Source of the DNA: Gremmenia infestans
Taxonomy: Eukaryota; Ascomycota; Leotiomycetes; Helotiales; Hamatocanthoscyphaceae
Length of the DNA stretch: 64,000 nt
Assembly: GCA_032629725.1 (NCBI GenBank)
Contig: JAFEVB010000007.1
Coordinates: 806,001-870,000 of the forward strand
Reading direction: 5' to 3'
In this document: piece after piece, positions 58,679 to 64,000 of the stretch
Layout: every line of letters starts with the position of its first letter
Position numbering within the stretch: position 1 is the first letter of the stretch
Translations under genes and position numbers: made by a program
Notes under the pieces: generated by a model
The model's database searches: none
Seen by the model: only the letters and a program-made list of their open reading frames with translations
What the model was told of the DNA's origin: nothing

Positions 58679-60799
58679 TTATTCCACATCGATCCTTACC
58701 TTGCCCATCAACAATGCCTCAATCTTGTCTCCTTTCTTCAGAGGCTCTTTCCCTGTGGGCAAACACAACAGTGCATTCGCACTCTTCAAGCTCCCTACCC
58801 TAGAGCTTCGCTGGCCACCAGTGCTACTAGCATACAGGAGCCCATTCTTGCCCATTACAACAATAGCACGATGATATTCTGCTCTCTGGGGGTCAAGCCG
58901 GAATTCATGGTCGAGTGTGACCAGTACTTTTGGCAAGCCCGGAGGAGAGACACCAGAGAGATGATGCAGAGATGGTAGGACAAAGAGGTGGAGCGTGACT
59001 ACTGCGGAGACTGGATTTCCGGGTAGTGAGAAGATGACTTTTGAAACTCGTTCTCCGGCGTTATTCTTTACTGGTACGGTAGCGAAGGTGGTCGGCTTCC
59101 CAGGTTTCATAGACACCCGGCCAAAATGTATAGTGCCGCCTAGCGATCGCTCAATAGTTGGTTTCAACAGGTCGAGTTCACCCATTGAGACGCCTCCTGA
59201 CGTAATGATCACATCGACCTTGCGGAGAGCGTCTCGCAAGTGCTCTTCTAGCGCTCCTGGTTTGTCCTTTGCAATCCCGAGATCCATGGCTTCGAATCCC
59301 CAACCTCGCACCGCAGACAGGATTGTTGGCCTGTTACAATCCCGGACTTCTCCCAGTCGTAATTCTCCCGGTCTGCTGTGCTCGACAATTTCATCGCCTG
59401 TTGACAAAACTCCGATAATAGGCTTCTTGTAGACCGTGACTTCTGCTTTGCCTACAGAAGCCAGCAGGCCTAATTCTCCGCCTATGGCCGAAATTTCTTC
59501 TCCTTTCCGGAGGATGACTTCTCCTATCTTGATGTCACTACCCACTTCACGAACGTTTTCTCCATCCTTCACGCCCTCTGCCAATATTTCAACTTCTTTC
59601 TCTTCTTTGCCATCATCGGTCATGGTTTTCAGGACAGTATCCTCAACCATGACTACTGAAGTAGCACCAGGTGGAAGTGGAGCTCCAGTTGTAATGCGAG
59701 CAATTTGGCCAGTTTTCAGTTCGGGGATATCACCCGGTGTGGCGTGAGATATTGATGCCACTGGGAATGTGCCTTGACTGGAGCTTCCATCTTCAGAGGC
59801 AATAACAGCGTAGCCATCCACGATACTAGCTCGATATGCTGGTACTGCTTCTGTAGCTGCGACATCTGCTGATAGAACAGATCCGACGAGTGTTCCGTCG
59901 ACCCTTGCACTTGTTACCTGTGGAGATGGTGTATGCAACTGTATGAGGTTTAGTGCTTCGTCCACTGCTAACATGGGGTATGGAGATGAGCGATTCCGCC
60001 TCGTTGGACCGAGAGCTGGGTCATTCGAGCGTGGGTTCTCATTGGGGGCTGTATGCCGAACAGGCATTGCGTGTCCGTGGCTGTGTCCATGGCCATGCGA
60101 ATGACCATGCGAATGATCAGGGGCATGAGAATGTGGTTGATGACCAGCACTAACACCTGCTTCCTTCTCTAACTTCTTCACACCTCCGGCGTGAAGAGTC
60201 CTTGAGTCTGCTCCTACTGCTTGTTGACATGCATGGGGAAGAAGTTTTAAGATTGACTGGAGGTTCTCTTTAGCTCCCTTAGGAGAGCCAGGGAGTGTAA
60301 TGATGAGTGTCTTGTTCCTGACACCAGCAACCGGTCTTGACATGAGAGCAACTATTCCGTATCAGCTGACCACGTCTTCCATTGTTTCTTTAGAAACTCA
60401 CAAGGAGTGACAGCCAATGAAGCAGCCAGCATGCCATGGACGAGACCTGGTGCTTGCTTATGTAGCAGCGGGGTAACTGCCTTCAAGATCTCAGTATTCT
60501 TGTCATAGATCAGAGCGGATGCATACCTCTGGCGTAGTATCATGTACTGCAAAACCCGTTCCTCCAGTTGTTATAATTAAATTCAGCGCGTTCTCCCGGT
60601 CCGCCCATGCGGTGATAGCTATTTGAATATCCAGCACCTCATCCCCCACAATCTTCACCTCACTAACCTCCCATTTCCCCGCCCCTTCTTCTTCGAAGAC
60701 CTGACTTAAAACCCCACCTGAGCTGTCAGCCGAGGGGTCCTTGGAGGCCGTCGTTGATACTACAAGAATTGCCGCCTTCAAAAGTGCTGGTTTTGACAT
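58679..60799 (-). CDS. cnxE: Gephyrin-type molybdenum cofactor insertase (MogA-MoeA fusion)
   Basis: Adenylates molybdopterin and inserts molybdate, the last two steps of Moco synthesis. Exons 60799-60527, 60480-60402 and 60351-58679 give 674 residues. The N-terminal MogA-like domain has KAAILVVSTTASKDPSADSSG, NLIITTGGTGFAVHDTTPE and LIITLPGSPKGAKENL. A His-rich linker follows (60062-60147), then the MoeA domain: AYRASIVDGYAVIA, RITTGAPLPPGATSVVMVEDT, IGVLSTGDEIVE, DVIITSGGVSMGELDLL and VIFSLPGNPVSAVVTL. The order E-then-G equals plant Cnx1 and mammalian gephyrin reversed/forward variants; here MogA comes first, as in gephyrin. An ATG three codons earlier (60808) is also in frame. It borders the nicotinate cluster on the right. 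Confidence 0.94.
60062..60147 (-). other. His-rich linker segment of CnxE
   Basis: Encodes alternating His-Ser-His-Gly text (for example HSHGHSHGHGHSHGH) between the two enzyme domains. About 12 histidines occur in 27 residues. A metal-buffering role is conceivable but not shown. Confidence 0.8.
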
Positions 60800-60935
60800 T
60801 TTGTACATGTATGTAGGTGGTTGGTTGACTTCAGCAGCTTGGGCCAGTCACTCTTGGCATGACCCGTCCCGTCGCGTCTTCCCAATTTTTCCCTGCGACC
60901 CGCGTCTGCTCTCGACAAAACCATTGCCAACAATC

Positions 60936-61557
60936 ATGGTCCGAATAAAGAACCGGTACCTACTGGTCAATATCCTCTATCCAGAAATGGAGAAAGGCGC
61001 ATCAAATATCGAAATCCCGGACGTCATCTCCTTCAACCAGCCTACGACGAACGCTCTGAATGCGCCAACCTTGCTGAGGGGCATACGGGCAGGAGTTGCG
61101 GAATTATTCGGTGATTACGGATCTGGTGCCATCGCAAGTAGTCTTGCAAGTAAGTGCATTGATTCCCAAGGATAGTGAAGCTGCTAATCAGCCCCCAGTC
61201 AAATATCTTTCTCCTGCGACTTCAACCTTCATCCTACGAGTTTCGCGCGACCATTATCGCATTGCGTGGGCGGCATTGTCTTTCATGAACAGTGTACCGA
61301 TCAAGAATGGCAAAAACTGTGTGTTCAGAGTTGTAAGGGTCAGTGGGACGATCAGAAAGGCGGAGGAGGAAGCTATTCGTAGGGCGAAGGAAATCATTGT
61401 CAAAGCACGAAGGGAGGCTGGCGAGAAGGGCGAATCGACACTCGACAACATATTTGGAAAGACTAAGGATAGTCCTACGGATTCTACGAAAGATGTGCTT
61501 ATGGTGGATGGAAGTGACAGTGAAGAAGAGGGATATATGAGTGATGACGATGGGTGA
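60936..61557 (+). CDS. pop5: Ribonuclease P/MRP subunit POP5
   Basis: Protein subunit of nuclear RNase P and RNase MRP, which process tRNA and rRNA precursors. Exons 60936-61149 and 61199-61557 give 190 residues. Text: MVRIKNRYLLVNILYP at the start, LLRGIRAGVAELFGDYGSGAI and, after the joint, IKYLSPATSTFILRVSRDHYRIAWAAL then RVVRVSGTIRKAEEEAIRRA. The C-terminus is an acidic tail (GSDSEEEGYMSDDDG) beyond the core. It is divergent from cnxE, with 136 bp between start codons, and its stop is five bases from the stop of GPN2 on the other strand. Confidence 0.93.
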
Positions 61558-61562
61558 GGGTA

Positions 61563-62706
61563 TCATTGGTTTTTTCTAACAACTTTTACGCCACTATCTG
61601 GAGGTATCGACATATTCTCCAGATCATCCTCATCCACGTCCATCTGGTCCTGCTTCGCCTTTTCGGCCTCATCTCGAATCTTGGCCTGTTCCGCCCACTC
61701 TCTCCTCTCCTTGTCATCATACTCGTCCCTGGCATCCAGCCATCGCTCCTGGACATCCTTGACATCCATAGTAGTCACACCCTCTCTCATGGCAACCTGC
61801 CATACGGTGTCATTTGCTCCTTCAGCACCGCCAAACGCATACCCGCCTGCTCGATCTATGACTTGGAGAAGATGCATCATGCTCTTTTTATCCTCTACTG
61901 CCAATGTCTCAAACCCTACTAAACCAAAACTCTCAACCAGTTCCACTATCGCCGTGTTCAGCCCCTGGAACTTCGCGCCCACCGCTGATTCTTCTTCGAG
62001 TTTTGGAAGGAGGTAGGATAGGTCTTGGACCTCTGTGTAATAATCGAGGTTGAAAGGCAGAGGCGCATATGAAGAGAGTTTGTCGATTTTCGTCAGGACA
62101 TTAAGATGTGGGAGATCCATCTGGAGCATAGCTCGCAGAGACAGTATTAAGTTGGAGATGTAAAGGGAGGGGAGCGTCAGGCAATACGAGTCGGAAAGAT
62201 GCAGGACTACAAGCTAGCAAAAAGTCAGCATATGCCAACCAATACTCGAACTGAGACAAAATGCGTACTCTGTAACCAAGCTTCTGCAACTTGAAGAAAA
62301 TATTCCGTAATGATGAGTGATGTGTGTAGAGCTCCACCTGCCCCGGACAATCAAAAAGCACATAGTCCTCCCCCAGCTCACTCAGCCCTTTCTCCAGCCA
62401 ATCCATATTCTGCTCCAGTTCCTCCAAAGCATACAGTACCCCTCCATTCGGCCCCAAATCATCTTCCTCCATAATATCCTCTAATTTAACGAGATCTCGT
62501 ACGTCTATTGCGCATGGGTAGTTTGCGTGATCGTTCGCTGGGTCGAGATTTACTACGGAGCATTTTCGTCCTATGGCTGACATGAATTGCTGCACTGGAG
62601 AGGTTGTTAGATAGAGCTGGGGATGGAGGGGTAATTACGCACTTCCGTCGCAATAGGTACTTTTGCCAGCTCCGGGGCTGCCGAGAACGAGTTGTGCGAA
62701 TGGCAT
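61563..62706 (-). CDS. gpn2: GPN-loop GTPase 2
   Basis: GPN-family GTPase needed for nuclear import and assembly of RNA polymerase II. Three exons from 62706 to 61563. The first holds the start MPFAQLVLGSPGAGKSTYCDG (Walker A), joined to MQQFMSAIGRKCSVVNLDPAND. The GPN loop reads DDLGPNGGVLYALE and Walker B/G3 reads DYVLFDCPGQVELYTHH. The last exon carries LHLSDSYCLT, LNVLTKIDKLS (G4-like) and FETLAVEDKKSMMHLLQVID. The C-terminus is a charged helix (KQDQMDVDEDDLENM). Length is usual for Gpn2. Confidence 0.94.
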
Positions 62707-63032
62707 ATTGATAGGTAAGACTTTTTTGGAGAAGTCAAGGGAGATGGAAGGTGTTGAAGGTATTCAGAACGAGGCAAGAGCTATCGATGTGGGGTATTTA
62801 TTTTGTTCAAGTTTGAAGGCGGTGGCGCCGAGTCGCGATGGCAGAATTCACTAGCACTACGTCTCGCGGCGGATACACAAAGCGGCATTCAATATGGCAG
62901 CTTTTTGCCCGCTTTTAACTGTTCCAATCGGATTAGAATATTAAAGGTCGGTGCCGCTTTTTTAAATCCGCACGGCGCGCCTCGAAATCAACAAGACCTT
63001 TTCTATCTATAGAAACCACAATCCATCTTAAC

Positions 63033-64000
63033 ATGGCGCCCAGTAAGTCTCCACATACGCCTTCTGATGTTAAACAGAAGTCAAAACTAATTCGTCACCA
63101 GCAATTCAGTACGAGATCTCGGAACCGCCTACGGACGCGGTATCTGCCCTCAAATTTGCGCCGGACGCCCCCACACGATTTTTGGTCTCTTCTTGGGATA
63201 AACACGTCTATCTGTATGAATTAGCTGGCTCTGGTGAAGAGGGTGGAAAGCTGATCGAGAAGTATGAGCATCGGGCGCCAGTACTGGATGTCTGCTTCGG
63301 AGCAGACGACAATGAAGCTTTTACGGCGGGGATGGATTGGCAGGTCAAGAGGTAGGAAGAAGTTCCGAAAAATACGCGCCAATATCCAGCTGATTGTTGG
63401 CATTAGGATAAACCTTGATTCAGGAGAGCAGACTGTCCTGAGCGCTCATGATGCGCCAGTCAAGTCTGTAGTGTACAGTAAAGAGCATTGTAAGTTTCCA
63501 TTCCTGGACATGGAAACACAACTCTAATTGTTATTACAGCATTACTCATCTCAGCATCATGGGACTCGACACTCCATTTTCACGACCTCAAACACCCAGA
63601 ACAAGAACCAGCAACCATCAAACTCCCCGCGAAACCACACTCTCTCTCGATCACAGCCTCCAAACTAGTCGTCGCCATGGCCTCCCGTCTAGTCTACATC
63701 TACGAACTGCAAAGCACGCTCATGCTGGCATCCCAAGCAAACGGCGCCAAAACTGAGTTGCAGCCCTGGCAGCAGCGAGAGTCGTCGCTGAAATTCATGA
63801 CTAGAGCTGTGGCTTGCATGCCAAACGATGACGGATATGCTAGTAGCAGTATTGAGGGTCGTGTGGCTGTCGAGTGGTTCGATCCTTCCCCAGAATCGCA
63901 AGCACGCAAATACGCTTTTAAATGTCATAGGCAGCCAGATCCATCAGGTGATGGCACGGATATAGTTTATCCTGTCAATGCACTGGCTTTCCACCCAGTC
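63033..64000 (+). CDS. bub3: Mitotic checkpoint protein BUB3, N-terminal part (cut by window end)
   Basis: WD40 beta-propeller of the spindle checkpoint. The first exon is 63033-63042 (10 nt), the next starts at 63102 and ends with VKR at about 63352, then an exon from about 63408 and one from 63540. The protein reads MAPTIQYEISEPPTDAVSALKF, then FLVSSWDKHVYLYE, HRAPVLDVCF, AHDAPVKSVVYS and SASWDSTLHFHDLK. The text EGRVAVEWFDPSPESQARKYAFKCHRQ is diagnostic of Bub3 and separates it from Rae1. The frame is open at the window end, so about one blade is missing. Confidence 0.93.

Noticed and set aside
63033..64000. Rae1/Gle2 WD40 protein
   Set aside because: The EGRVAVEWFD segment and propeller text match Bub3.

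Overview
This is nuclear DNA of a filamentous ascomycete, most likely a leotiomycete (inference). The genes carry short introns (about 48-180 nt) with fungal GTAAGT-type donors. The proteins are typical of Pezizomycotina: Zn-finger/Fungal_trans regulators, a Hal4/Sat4-type kinase, survival factor 1 and a molybdenum-cofactor gephyrin fusion. About 26 protein-coding genes can be modelled, most of them with exon joints readable from reading-frame continuity. No transposons, rRNA, tRNA or CRISPR arrays were recognised.

Layout. 1-30 kb holds housekeeping and accessory genes: the tail of an MFS sugar transporter, an AP-2-type beta-adaptin, EMC4, HSP10, a Hal4/Sat4-like kinase, mitochondrial ribosomal protein L11, a nitrilase-family amidase, a C2H2 protein, a rapidly evolving Zn-cluster-like regulator whose N-terminal frame looks broken, a secreted Cys-rich protein, a DUF2231 membrane protein, survival factor 1 and a strongly divergent histone H4 variant. 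60.9-64 kb holds POP5, GPN2 and the start of BUB3.

The centre of the window (30.1-60.8 kb) is one contiguous catabolic locus. Between a molybdenum cofactor sulfurase (hxB) and a gephyrin-type molybdenum insertase (cnxE) lie, in order: a cyclic-imide-hydrolase-like CE4 protein (hxnM), a short-chain dehydrogenase (hxnW), an amidase (hxnN), a phenol-hydroxylase-type FAD monooxygenase (hxnV), a xanthine-dehydrogenase-family molybdenum hydroxylase (hxnS), an Old Yellow Enzyme (hxnT), a C2H2 plus Fungal_trans regulator (hxnR), a salicylate-hydroxylase-type monooxygenase (hxnX), a 2-oxoglutarate/Fe(II) dioxygenase (hxnY) and an MFS transporter (HxnZ- or HxnP-like). This gene set matches the nicotinate utilisation (hxn) genes known from Aspergillus nidulans, where they are split over three clusters.

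How they fit together (family knowledge plus inference): the transporter imports nicotinate or a derivative. HxnS hydroxylates it to 6-hydroxynicotinate and HxnX converts that to 2,5-dihydroxypyridine. HxnT, HxnV and HxnW reduce and oxidise the ring to a cyclic imide. HxnM opens the imide and HxnN deamidates the product. HxnR is the pathway regulator. The notable feature is that the two genes needed to build and sulfurate the cofactor of HxnS sit exactly at the two edges of the pathway genes, so substrate uptake, catabolism, regulation and cofactor maturation lie in about 31 kb.
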